Below, piece by piece: positions 1 through 12,600 of a DNA stretch of 64,000 nt. A program made the translations under genes and the position numbers. The notes beneath the pieces are model-generated. The model did no database searches, was not told where the DNA came from, and saw only the letters and a program-made list of their open reading frames with translations. Each line of letters opens with the position of its first letter. The stretch's first letter is position 1. The DNA comes from Euwallacea fornicatus (taxonomy: Eukaryota > Arthropoda > Insecta > Coleoptera > Curculionidae), in assembly GCF_040115645.1 (NCBI RefSeq), contig NC_089552.1, forward strand, positions 806,001 to 870,000, read 5' to 3'.

Positions 1-399
1 CTTTTTTTACACATTTGAACTATGCGTTTCATTACGAATTCAACGGTATGTGCAGGCCGAACCTCAAATCTTGCGATTACAACGAAGAGTGCCAAATGCA
101 ACGAACCCCATCAACCGAAGCGATACGATAACAAAATGCCTGCAAGCTTGGAAAAAAGCTATCAGTGATGTCTTGAACGTGGTGGAAGGAGCTTTGGACA
201 CTACCTGTGAATGAATAACAAGAAGGAGGGAACAAGTTTGTTCTGCCCTATCGTCGCTGTATTCAATTTCACCTAATTTTCACTTAATTATTAATATTAA
301 TTATGCCCCTGTTGGGCCGAAACGTAAATATCGGGCTTAGAAAATAAGAAAAGCAGAAAATCCCTTTTGGCGCATTTTTCTGATGTTCTAAGTGAACTG

Positions 400-640
400 A
401 CAACATTTGGCATTTTTCCTCTTCGGTGTGCACCATTTTTGACGGGGTACATTTTGTAACCTTCCACCTACCACACGCCAGCCGTTTTCGATTGGTGATA
501 GGTCTGGACATCGCGGGGGGCCAAAGTGACAAATCGATATAATTTCGTTGGAAGAGATCCATAGCAACTCGAACCACGCGTGGTCCCGCTCTATCTTGTC
601 GAAAAACTGGATTGCGAGATGGGGCGGCAAGGGCCCTTCC
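400..640 (-). mobile_element. Decayed mariner/Tc1-type transposase C-terminal fragment
   Basis: The minus strand encodes a CPDLSPIENGW motif, matching the SPDLNPIENLW signature at the third catalytic Asp of Tc1/mariner (IS630 superfamily) transposases. Upstream residues (HAWFELLWIS) fit the family pattern. A second frame continues the similarity (IDLSLWPPAMSRP), so at least one frameshift is present. No start, N-terminal DNA-binding region or terminal repeats are visible. This is a dead fragment. Confidence 0.6.
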
Positions 641-3600
641 AAGACTTCTTGGGTGTAACGTTGAGCGGTTTCGCTAAAGCGCCGAATGCCGCAAAGACAA
701 ATGCGGGAATGTAGTTGATGAACTGATTGTTTTTACGTGGCAAAAGTCAAAATATTTTTACGGAATCATCTTCTTTCCTACATCACGCGGTATATGTGTA
801 TTTCCATGGATGAGGTCCTCGTTTTCTGTTCGCATCACGCGTGCCGTATTACCGTTCGTCATGGGGATACTCACTGCACTTGGAGGCCCTGGGGCTTTTT
901 GTCCAGCTGCACAGGCCCAAAGTTTGAGACAGACGTCTGAGATTTTGAAAAATTGCGTCTGCGGACTTGTTGATGTTGGTGCTGTTCGTCTTAGAATTTT
1001 TTCGCGGCGAAGGGCTGGGCCGGGTGATCATTTGGTTCTTCAGGACCATCCTCCAAGCTAACACTAGAATAATAATAATAATGTTTGAAGTCGAACACTT
1101 AAAACTGCTGATTTATTTATAATTAATTTCGCAAGATTTGGTTAACTTCCCCCACGATTTCAGTCGTAATTAAATTTTTGACCAAAGAAAAAAAATGATG
1201 GTGGTCAACGCGCCTGATGCGCTTGTAGCCAATGGCCGCCCTGCATTGTTTCATAAGCAATTAACAGAGTTCACCTAATATCCGAGTTATTACGAGTCTA
1301 AGTTCAAATTATGCAACATTCGGTATCTGTGTTTGGGTTGAGAGGTTTATCTGCCGGTACAGGTTCAAATGAGAATGTGAATGATACCACGGTCGGAACC
1401 ACTAGGAATGCGTTTATCTCGCGTTTTATGGGAAATAGAGATGGGCAGAAAAATATAGCTCTGAGAGAAAGTAGCAGAAATTCTGGATGGAAGAAACAAG
1501 TTTTCCAGAACACAAGTGAACTCGGATAGATTGAATTAGACGTAAGCCGTTATTGAGGGAGGCTGTTCGCGGAACAGGATCCGTTTAAAGGAGCTCTAGA
1601 GAAGGTCCCAATAATGAAAAATCTAGGTTGGGAAATTCACGAATCAAAAAAGCGACGATGGGGAAGGTCGCCACTGGTTTTATTAACTCCTGGAAAATTT
1701 TGTGCCGAGATTCTGGCGAGTGTTCAATGGCCAAAAAGTAGCTATTTATGTTCCAATTAGGAAATTACTATTTTTAACGCACGATTCTGCGGGATCCCCT
1801 GATCCTCCTAATGTCGTGTAGAGGGCGCACCAAACAACATTTCCTAACGAGCTTTACTCGTGACTATTTGCCAAATTCGCTGCATGAAGAAATCGGAAGA
1901 TGAATGCACGACTTGCACCTCGTATCTACGGATATACAGTAATCAACAGAGCAATTAATCCGTGCAGGAAGTTCCTTTTATTAACTTCTACACCTTTTAA
2001 TAGAAGTAATGTCTCCTCGGGCTTCTTGGCTTGAGCAATTACCTCAAACGATCGTGCAAACGCATTCAAGTTGACGGTGGCATTTTTCAGAATACTCCTT
2101 AATTTATGGCATTTTGTTAGAATGTACATGATGTTGCGTGCAGTAAGTATTAAGTGCACTTTTATTCAGACCCTGTTACATTAAATTCTAATAATAGTTT
2201 ATACGACATCAGAATTGATTATCTCTGAAATGGAATGGAAACAAGCTATGACGCGTCGCCCCATTTCCCCGATTTTTGCCGAAGAGGTGGAAGGCACTTT
2301 CCGCCAGAGGTGCCAATGTAATTTTCATAAAACATGTGGGGAAACGCGAAAATTTTGTCGCATACGGGGCGGCAAAAAGTTATGCCCCTTTAAAGTGGGT
2401 TCCCGCGGCGTTGACACCGTCCTCTATAACATGCATCGAAGGTCCAAAACAACCGATGCGATGTGTTCAGGTGGTACCATTACAGACCAAGTAGCGACTA
2501 ACTTTTTACCCTTTTTTAGTCTTCGCTTTGCCTGCATTCGGAAAACCGTCCTCTTTTGAACGAAGGAAAATCGGGTTAAGCCGTTATGTTTCCGCGTCGG
2601 AAATCTGTGGTATAATTGTATACCTGAGAGGCACCTCGTATAACTTCCGGAAAGTGCGGAGGCCCATCCGCGGATCAAGTATTGCGTCGCCCTCACATAG
2701 GTATGATGAGCATTACTCACTCAGAGAAATTTCGCCCCTTGCTGCGCTCGAGGCGCAGGCTTCCCCAGCGGGAATGACACCCTTCATTATAACCTTGTTC
2801 CATGAGGTTCGTTCTCGGTATTGCCACGCTCCGCTCTACATACCAATTAAATGTAAGCTGCGGTTATTAATCGTAACTAATATATAATTCGGTACGTGTG
2901 GAGATGATGCAAATGGCCATTTCAAAGGCACATGGCAAAGAAATTAGAATAATTACAATATTGTAATTCTTCCGGGTGCTGCCAAGTTAAAGCGTAACAA
3001 TAGTTGAAATTCATTGATGCGTAGAGAAAGGACGCCAATGCTGCGTAGGTACTGATTAATGCCACCACGAGGTTGCAACGACCATCTTACCATTGATTAT
3101 GATTTTTTTTAGTTTCCATTGCGATTTCGAGACATGAAGTCGTGATCATTACGTCCATTTAAATCAGAGGAAAACCGCTACAGTTGAAGGGATAATTGAT
3201 TGGTGGGAAATTTCGCAAAAAAAAATCTACAGAGGGCTCCAGGGCTTACGCTACGATTAGTTCCGGTTAGGTCAGGCGAGTTCGGGTTAGAAGGTGTAGG
3301 GTCAAAAAGGGCAAAGCCATCGAAAACGGGAGAATTTAGCATCGGCTTCGGATGGAGCGTTCAGTTATATGCCGAAAATGCCTTTTGGAACTTTTCCCGC
3401 CTCTCACCGTTTTACGGTGAACTCGATTTTTCCGATTTGTTTACTGCCGCCAGGCCGATCGCATTGGGGGGGGGAGCGTCGATCACAAAAACGATCGATG
3501 TTAAAGAAACCCGATTTCAGAGGCCTCGAATTCGAAAAAACCAAATCACTCTTTCTAAACGTTCTCCAACCCGTCGCCGAAGAAAAAATTCGATCTACGT

Positions 3601-4964
3601 CCACGAGACCAACCCACCTCAGAATGCAGTTTTCTCAACAATTCCTGACCGTGAGACGTGGGTCACCTTATGTAAAACAGCAAACGAAAAACTCATCGAA
3701 CGCACCTTTCAAGTACTCACGAAGAAAGCGCTCAAATCAGAACTGGTCTCAATGCCGCCGCGTGCACCGCACTCAAAACGCTTCTTAATACCGGTTCCCT
3801 AATGGTACGTTACGGTATTCGAACAAGAATGAGATGGTCCCGTTGGTACCCAGGGATGTAGTACCTCCACCCACCACCTCCTTTCTATACGAGCTAAATT
3901 CTCGTATTGACCTTCAGCACTTGCCATTGACCGTTAATTATCGCCCCCATGATTTATCGATTGGCTAAAAGTTAGTAGCAAAACTCGTGCAAGCGTTGGG
4001 TACCTGACAGAAAATAATATTTTTGTTTAATTTGTTTTGTTCGATTTTTTACATATTATTTTTTAATTTGAAATTGATGGGAGTCGTCAGGCAGGGAATT
4101 CACGGAATGATGGATCCCAAGAGCAAACGCTGCGCTCTCCTACGTAGAGCGGCCAGGCGTGGCGGACGATGGGGTCCAAATCTGGAGATCCGGACGGCCA
4201 AGATAGCGATCAATTGCGGAAATGGGCATTTTTCTATCATTTGAAGATTGACTATTTTACGAGCAAGCGGCAAAATTCGTCTGCAGGTGGTGGTCACCCC
4301 CTAGGCCGCTTTTATGCGTACACGTGTTCCTTTCACAATTAAATTCATGTGGCAATGAGTTCCCAAAAGCGCGAATTGCTTTGCACATTGAACATTCTAA
4401 AACTGCAATTTAAAAAGATATATTAATAACCTTAATGACGAGTTATTTTAAAAAATTTACAATTAGTTCTATGTGTAAAAAGTGCACAAATAAATGTATA
4501 GAAACCCGCCGTGGGTATAATGTAATGTGAAGTGATAACGTTCGTTTCCCGAAGAGTTCTCATGGAGTGCGTCATATAAACTGAAATTTGAGGTTGAAAA
4601 TGGATGGCAATATTGTTAACGACATAGCGCCTTGAAATTGCTGTTATTGTATTCGTAGAATGTTGCAAAATCCTAATATGCGCAACGTTTCGGCATAAAT
4701 GAGCAGGCATTGTTAGCGTTAAAAAAATGTATATTTTATGTGAAAAATGACAATATAGCAACAATTCTTTGTTAACCAGAGTAAAAAACAGGAATTTCGC
4801 TAATATAATGGGCTCTTTACGGCATTTTTACAGCGTGCATAAAAGGACATTTACGATGGTGCGTGGTCAATTTCATGTCCGTGTAAACGCGCGCGTCTGA
4901 GGCGGTCGCTCATCATTTTTTTACCCATAAATATTTTCCCTATTATCAAACACGTACATCTACA

Positions 4965-5300
4965 TACATAAAACGATTTCAGGATTTTTTCCTGTCATGC
5001 ATTTTCCGGTAAAAAAGTTGACAGCACTCGAATCTTTCATTAATGACAGCGGTTCTTGACGCGCCCCGCTTTTTCCACGCAGCCGCAAACAACGGTCTAA
5101 CGGTTTGAGGTCTGGTGATCTTGGAGGCCGACTAAATAGCACCAACCCAACGCCCTTTTTTTTTTTTTTAAAGGTTGAGAGGAATCTGCCAGCAGACGTT
5201 GGGCGTTTGACACTCGGCGATCTTTTGTGCCCCCTGGGTGTCGTCCCAATCCAGGGCGCGCCGACCGACTGAACCCCCTGTCCTCTCGTCACCGTTGTGC
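4965..5300 (-). mobile_element. Decayed mariner transposase fragment
   Basis: The minus strand reads RPPRSPDLKPLD, the mariner signature usually seen as PPRSPDLTPLDFFLWG, around the last catalytic Asp. The conserved FFLWG is replaced by unrelated residues. Sequence downstream looks like the mariner C-terminus only if frames are changed (a CQLFYRKMHD-like stretch in the alternative frame). An A-run of about 13 on the minus strand (T-run on plus at 5155-5169) interrupts the frame. Not functional. Confidence 0.6.
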
Positions 5301-5637
5301 CCCCCGGAACCGCCGCAAGGCATTACATCGGGGGAATTAAGCGCTCCGGGAACCTTTCGTCTAACTGTTGCCCAACTTGTCGGGCGGAATTTCCACAAGT
5401 GTAGATTTAAATAAATATCTCACAGTTCGAACACATCAATTGAACTCGAAAATAAACGTCAAATCACTATCATTATCGCTAACAAAAAGACGCTTTTGTC
5501 GTAAAGACGTTAATGATTAAAAAAATTGTTTACGCCATAAATTGTAAACAAATGCAAATCGGACAATTCAATATCAATCATTCATCATCAATCGATATTT
5601 TTACACTTATTGTTCGTATAAAATACGCTCCTGAAGT

Positions 5638-5785
5638 GTGGCACGGTTCTCGCGATTCGCCCTGTAGAGATCCGGGTTCGGAACCGCCATGGTCCAATTA
5701 GCTCGTGAACGGGCCCAACGCAACAACCCTTACCGATGAGGGAGACATTATTCCCAAAAAAAGAAAAAAAAAACTAATTAATTGA
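5638..5785 (+). repeat. tRNA-derived SINE-like element (candidate)
   Basis: The plus strand shows TGGCACGG (A-box-like) followed after the expected spacing by GATCCGGGTTCGGAACC (B-box-like, consensus GGTTCGANNCC), the arrangement of an RNA polymerase III promoter in tRNA-derived SINEs. It does not fold into a full tRNA with a matching acceptor stem and CCA end. An unrelated body follows, then an A-rich tail (about 5756-5776). A degenerate tRNA pseudogene is the alternative. Confidence 0.4.
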
Positions 5786-8124
5786 TTTAAAATATTCGTT
5801 TCGAGCCGGCTGCTAGGTGGCGCCGCATGCGCCTTACCGAAGTGCAGGAAATCGCTTATTTTTTCTGTCGATATCGATAGCTGGAATGTTTTCCCGAATT
5901 CGAACACTCTCGACTGTTTTGCATCGATAATGGATTGCGCAAGGGAGTTCCCACCTGTAACCGTTTTTGAGACATTTTCAATTGAAGAATCCAGGAATTT
6001 TCAAATATTCCTTTGTTAAATTCCTTTATACAGGATTGTCCACTAGGCGCGCGTCAGGCGATCAAGGCTCTATCGTGGCTTTTATACAAGATTATTTTTA
6101 GAGCTGCATGTAGGGCTTTGAAGATAAATTTCAAAAATATTCTCGTTTATACAGGGCGTGTTGAAAAGATACAACACAAACTTATTTATTAATTTTCTTT
6201 AATGAAACACCCCTGTTATTGTTGCATTTTTGGATTCTACGTTCGATTCTAACACAAGTTCGTTAATACGTCGACGTCAGATCTTAGAGTTGGTGGTTTT
6301 CAAGGTAAGTGCCATCGCGTGTTGCAAGTGGCAGTTCCAGATGTCTGCAAAATTGCAAATTGTTAACAAATGGAAAGGTGTTTCGGAACTCCTTATTGCC
6401 GCAATACAGCGGCAGATCCACATTTTAGTATGCTATCAAGCTTTGCTTAAAACTTTCCTCAGGGTGTCCACAAAAATAGGGCCAACTTGAGCGTCGATAA
6501 ATGGCGAAAACTTAAAAACTGTAGCGGGGCCCCACCTTGGTGGTTTATGAAACTGCGTTGAAGAGGGACCCATGTTTATTTTCCTGTGCCTATGTATACC
6601 TATGTAGTTGATTGCCCGTACTAGTGCCAAAGTTGTACAGCTTTTGTACAACTTTACAAGTTTAGGCAAGGATAGTACATCCCTGACTCCGATTTGTAAT
6701 GCCAATATGGTAAATGTGTCTATGGAAATACAGACAATAAATGTTGTAGCAAATATACCGGAAATAATAAGAGAAACATTGAATTGAGCTACTCCCTTAA
6801 TGCCATAAACGAGGCGAATTCAAATCACACCGCAGCAGAGTTTTTCCCAGGGCCCCATTCGAACGCGACATGAGAGAACTAATTAACATGTGGAAAATTG
6901 CTAGAGACAGATGTAGGAATTACCAAGCAGAAATGATCAAAGAGACGTAGGGAACCTAAAAATGAAACAATCTACAGGGTGTCGCATTTAACATACTGCA
7001 GCTGCCCCTAGTTGTCCCCGAAACGGCGGTGCAAACGAGTGTTGGGTATGAGAGGGTGGAAAGTGGAGCGAGTTTTGACCTTCTGCGCAACTCTTCGCGG
7101 TCTCGGGAATTTGCTTTATAAATTACTAGGAGTCGGCTGGATGCGAATTTGCAGAATGAAAGCTGAAATGCGTTCACCTTAAAATGGGTTGAATACGGTT
7201 TCAACCACTACCCACCGGGTCTACGGCGGGAGCAAATAAAGCAACAAAAGCTAATGGGTAAATTTTTTATAAAATATCGTACAAAGTAATCAATCAAGTG
7301 ACTAATAACAGACTGGAAATACACTAAAGTTTTATCCTAAAATTTAACTGTGTTCTTCGATGACGAGAACTCTCTCATTATATGCCACGCTAAAGACTAT
7401 GTCGCCCTAATTATCATCACCTACGACCTGACCAAAAAATTGCTATTCTGAGTCCCGTTACACTTATAACAATGTCATCCAATACCACGAATTTTATTAA
7501 GAAATTACTACTTAACTCTACCTACTTGCAGCTAAACACTAAGTACCCATCAGTATAAAATACAAATAATGACACTATTCACACACTATATCGTAATTTC
7601 TGTATAAGTACATATTTATTTACACACAACTTCCTTATAAAATACACGTATTTACTTATTTTTTCTAGTCCAACATAAATTTCTATTACGTCATAAATTA
7701 CGAATTTTTCTCTGCCAGGACCGGGCGAAGGTTACTTTAAGAGGCGGTGCGTACGGTCCAGTATTATGCTGTCGACGCATCTGCGCATTGTCAATGTTCA
7801 AATTTATCACAGAATTAGGTCCGATCCGTTTTCTTCAAATTACTACAATCAATCATTAGACAAGAATGGAAAAACAAAGTGAAAAGTTGGAAAATATTTT
7901 GAGCAAAAAAAAAGTGTCCCTATGTAGTATTTGATATATACAGAGTGGTTCGATTTGGTTATCTACGATTTGGGTGCGTTCAGAAGGAGAGGGACGTTAC
8001 AAAATTGAGGGATGGGGCCGCTATCCCTTGTTTCAATGCACAAAATCGGGGTTCGGTAATTTTTAAAAGGTCATTTTAGCTGCAGCAAGGTCACTCAAAA
8101 ACCATACGCTCATCTCTTGTGACT

Positions 8125-8130
8125 TTTATT
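8125..8130 (-). terminator. Possible poly(A) signal for the scavenger receptor gene
   Basis: AATAAA on the minus strand about 370 bases beyond the stop codon. No nearer canonical hexamer was found by eye, but variants were not excluded. Confidence 0.3.
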
Positions 8131-8499
8131 TAAATTTTCATCGAAGTCGTGGACTCCCCGTCTTCAGTCAAATGACGCATTTTTAACGTTTTCTCAATTT
8201 TCTACGTTGTCTTTTGTGTTTACCGGATTGCTGGTGTTTTCAAAATCAAATTTGGATCATGCTAGTCGAAATCGGCGTCAGCAACAGGCGCGCGCGCGCC
8301 CGCCTTCCAGGAATGCTAAACCCTCGATGAGACCCTGTCGATCGTTTCTGGTCAGAATGGCGAAAGAACCAAAAAAACCATCTATTATCTCTTTGAGCGA
8401 CCTTTCCACTTCAAACACCCTCCTGTACTCAAAAAGTGAAATAGAAACTGCAGTTTTGAAAAAACAATAAATATATATAACAAATAAGTCTCATCCCGT

Positions 8500-9507
8500 T
8501 CAGTATTTAGGTACGTTCCCCATCTGCACGTCTTTGCCCTTATTAGGTGGCGATCCCACGTGGCCAGGTGCCAGTTGCAAGGAGTTGAGTCTATTGGCCC
8601 CCCTCACCAGCCGCCATATGGCCACGATGAGGAGGAGGACGCCACAGACGAATAGAATACCCGAGAGGGCTGCGTGAGCTATCGGAGGCACTGTCGTGGC
8701 CAATTTCATCAGACCGGTCATTTCTTCCGGGAGACTGTCCAGGCCCTGAGCAGGCAAAAACATTGGCTAGAACTCTCAATGGGGATGTCTGAGAATGAAT
8801 GTATTACCTCTTCGAACCACATTATAGGGAAGATGATATCCGGGAAGGTGGCTACTTGCTTGATGTCCACCACTTGGGACACGGCCAAGTTAATCTGGAT
8901 GCGGGCTTTGGCTCTCATGGCAGTGCCCATCAGCTAAAATATTAAATGAGGACTTTCGCTTGGACAAACGACCGTTTGTTGCGACTTACAGGTTGTACGT
9001 CAATAAAGAATCTGTGCTTCTGCTCGTCCGGGGGGCTGATTCCTTCCACCGCCGTCCTATAGCTATCGTTAGCTAAGTAGAAGTGAGGGAAAGAGAGCAG
9101 AATTGGGGAGTCTACAGGGGTGAGCTAGTTAGAATGGGCCATTATTCCCGTTGGTCTGAAATACTTTACCGTATTGGCAGAGCGAAACGTTGAAGAAGCC
9201 CGAAGGAGCACAGGGGGGTCCTTGAGGGCAGAAGCACATGTTACTTTGGTTTTCTTCGACGCTTGCAAACACGTTTTTGGGTGGAGAGAAGCGGTACCCG
9301 GGAATGTCGTTTGCGCCAACTACTTCTTCTTGGAAACTGGGTTGCAAAAAAAATCATGTTTATGTAAAAAGTTCAGCAAAGGATCAGGGAGTCGGCGCAG
9401 TGAGGGTAGACTGGGACCTGTTACGAAATCTGGAAAGCAACAACCCATTCGAAATTCATTTTCTCTCTTTCTCTCTATCGCACTCACACACTTTTCGTTC
9501 ACTCTCA

Positions 9508-9601
<94 letters not shown>

Positions 9602-12600
9602 GTCTCTCTCTCTCTCTGTTTCTTTGGAAGGAACAGAAATATCTGCAGATTAGATAACGATATCCACGTTTTCCCACAAAAATCCTTTTTATTCCACTGG
9701 TGAGGTTCCATACTGAACCAACAAGGCGTGCCCCGCTATACTTACACAAGAGGTAGTTTCCTGCACAAGTCCTTATCGAAAATATGAATAGTCGAATTTT
9801 TCGTAATGTGCGGAGGGAATATCGACCCATCCGAAGCCATGATGTCATTGCACCGATCCTCAGTATAATGCGGCAACTTGGGCATCCCATTGAACCTGTC
9901 AATCAATCCGTACCGGGTGATATCACCGGCTCCGGTGAACATAGTGACCCTGTCCTTGGAGGTGCCGTTTTTCTGCAATCGCCAAGTGAAACCCCGAGCA
10001 CTGAACAATCAGGGACTACTCACATTGTACATAAGTCCAAACTCCTCATATGGCAATTTCTGTTCTTTGGGAACAACGTCTTTGGCTAGTTTCAGGAGGG
10101 GGTCTTCGTAGCCCCACAGGAGCTGGCCAACGGAAACTTCGACGAAGGGCTTGATTTTCAGGATGTCCATTATACTGGCCATGGCAAGGCGCAGGAAGCG
10201 AGCTGCGTGTTTCGATTGGGAAGTGGCACTCTGTGGAGCGAGAAACCGTTGAAATGGGGAAAAATAGTTTTTGCTTTAATTTTCGAAGAAATTTCGATGT
10301 TCGCTGTACTTAACAGAGAGCGTTTGCGGAGCAATTCGCGTGCGTCCGTATCTTCCGACCCCACACGAGCAGGCGCTATTAGGACCGCGGTCGTCGCGGA
10401 ATCGCCCGAAGTGAGGCGTCGTTGGGGAGACTCCCAATTCTCCTCTAAGCCTTTTCCGCGGGACTTAACCGGCGGTGCGTCTTTGGAAACTGCCACTTCG
10501 GCGAATGAGCAAGCTTGCCCCCGCCCCCCCTCTTTTGGGGCGAATTTTCGGGCGAGTCAGCCCAATCGAATGAACTTACCAACATGGGAATATTGGGTAC
10601 TACAACTACGTCGTCTTCGGAACCAGCAGAAAGGGACTCGTCGAAGTGGTATATCTTCTCCTGGTTGAAGCTGACCGTTTCGTTGTCGTGGAATGTGATG
10701 TTCTTCTTCTCCCATTTCTCTCTGAAAATTTGCCAGATTTGTCAATTATTATTGCACAGCATAACCTCCTTATTGGAATATGTGTGGCCAACTTAAGCCC
10801 ACAAGACCACTTTCTTCTGGTTACTTAACAATGGAAAACGACACTCGCCTCATGTTGCAGGAATTTAGTATGTGCGAGGCAAATATTGACGCTTATTTAA
10901 TAACTCATTACCAACGTTAATCATAAGCCTGACGTTGGTAATACGTTTTTTACCTTCACGTCCTAAATGGCGGAGTATTCTTTTTATTATGCGATTATTT
11001 GGAAATTAAGCATTACGCAAGAATAATTGCGGCCACTGCGAGTATCATAACAGTGCATTTGCCATTAAAGAATAAGTCGTTTTGTGCACAGGAAGCCATT
11101 CCGTTCAATAATCATTAATGCGTCTAGAAAATCCGTTAATCAGAGCAGAAAATTGGGCTCGTTTACCTCCCTTGGTGGTAGAGATCCCCGATCGGGTACC
11201 TAAGAATGACCATAATACAACTTTCTCTCTTCAAGATCTAGGTAGCGAACAAATGCTTTGCCGCATAGTTTATTAATATTTCAATCCTTATTAATCCTCA
11301 TTAACTAAGAACTGGCAGTACACCGATCTGAAACGGTGCGGCAATCGTCTTGCTCTGTTACGTAAAGCGATCTTAAAGCGCTGGAATAACGATGGGAAAA
11401 GACGTTTATGGGCATTTCTATGACTAGGTACGTCATGGAATCTTCATTTACTGAAAAGAACAATGTTATATCATAAAACGGCTCGCATCGGACTCGAGCG
11501 TTGTCCGGTTGCCCCGTACACCAGCGGTCATCGGACAAAAGTGTGAAATCTCATTGGGTTTTGGACAGCGTAAGTTGTGAAATTTTACAGTTTCGGGGTC
11601 GTGTACACGAATTGCGCCATCCGCATCATCGGAAAAGAAATATCCAAAGAGAGCCAAGGAAGTGTGGTCGAACGCCGGAAGCTCCGAACTCGTTGGAACG
11701 GTTTGTAGCTTCTTCGAAGCGCACTCGTTCGAGGAGACTCGCCACCATTGGAGTTTTATTGCGACTGCGGTATGACAGGAACCTTTGTAATGCGAGATAA
11801 TGAAACTTGGAACTCAACTAGTATGAGTACATTCCGAAGCTCGGAACTCGTTGGGATCGCTTATTACTTTGCCGGAAAGAGCGATTTCCGTGAAATTCCT
11901 TGCGTTTTTTACAACGATTGTCGTCGGATAGGAATCTTTTTGATCCCTGAAGATGAAATTTGATAACCAAAAAAGTGCAGCTGAGCACACGCCGAAGCTC
12001 AGAACTCGTTGGGATCGTTCATTACCCTGCCGGAAGGCGCAGTTTCCACGAGACTCCTTGCATTTTCCATCGTGATTGTCGGCGGATGGGGATCTTTGCG
12101 ACCACCGAAAATGAAGTTTGATATTCGACGAGGTCCAGTCCAGGGGACTCGGAACTCCATGTTCCAAAAATTGCTTCGAACCGGGGCTGTTAGGTCGCCC
12201 CGGCTTTTGCCCGGAAGTCAGCAATTGCTTGCTCGGGCATAGGAACGCCAAGCCTAAGGCCTAAGATGCGATGCTTACGCCTCTCGTGGAGCATTCTAGA
12301 AATTTTATCTCTCCAACAGAACTTATCTGAAGCGAGGCCGGAACCGATTTGAGAGGTCCTGAGTTCGTCTGCAAGGACGTTATAGGGCTTTTTTTTGAGT
12401 AAGAAATAAAAATCGAAGCTGAGGTCACTGACGATGAGTAATGCGAATAGCAACTAATCCGTCCTCTGGCCCCACCTAAAAACAGCTTATATCCATGCAA
12501 GGCAATATTTTCGGAACCTTCTAACAGGCATTTCAAGGCCGTTTTCCCCGACATGAACGAGTTTTTTAAGCTCCTGAAACCGCAGATCTTGTAGCTAAAA

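Larger units (their letters stand above)
1..8499. other. Gene-free, transposon-rich interval
   Basis: I recognise no host gene in the first 8.5 kb. Open frames are short, overlap on both strands and carry no domain I can name. The recognisable content is two decayed mariner-type transposase fragments (about 400-640 and 4965-5300), a tRNA-derived SINE-like stretch (about 5638-5785), and copies of the dispersed ACAGGGTG-like motif found at many insect transposon ends (near 6150, 6460, 6975 and 7938). The longest open frame (3200-3802, 200 codons) overlaps another frame and has a biased Arg/Lys/Pro/Thr composition; I do not accept it as a gene. Confidence 0.6.

Noticed and set aside
3236..3300. 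Cluster of GGTTAG-like words suggesting insect telomeric TTAGG repeats
   Set aside because: The words are irregularly spaced and not in tandem; no array is present.
3200..3802. 200-codon plus-strand open frame
   Set aside because: It overlaps a 139-codon frame on the same strand, has biased basic composition, no motif and no intron or promoter signal; it lies in repeat-like DNA.
5638..5710. Functional tRNA gene
   Set aside because: A- and B-box-like words are present but no acceptor stem pairing or proper anticodon arm is visible; more like a SINE head.
9456..9902. Long Arg/Glu-rich or Leu/Ser-rich open frames
   Set aside because: They are translations of the CT/GA microsatellite inside a scavenger receptor intron, joined to flanking intron or exon sequence in the wrong phase.
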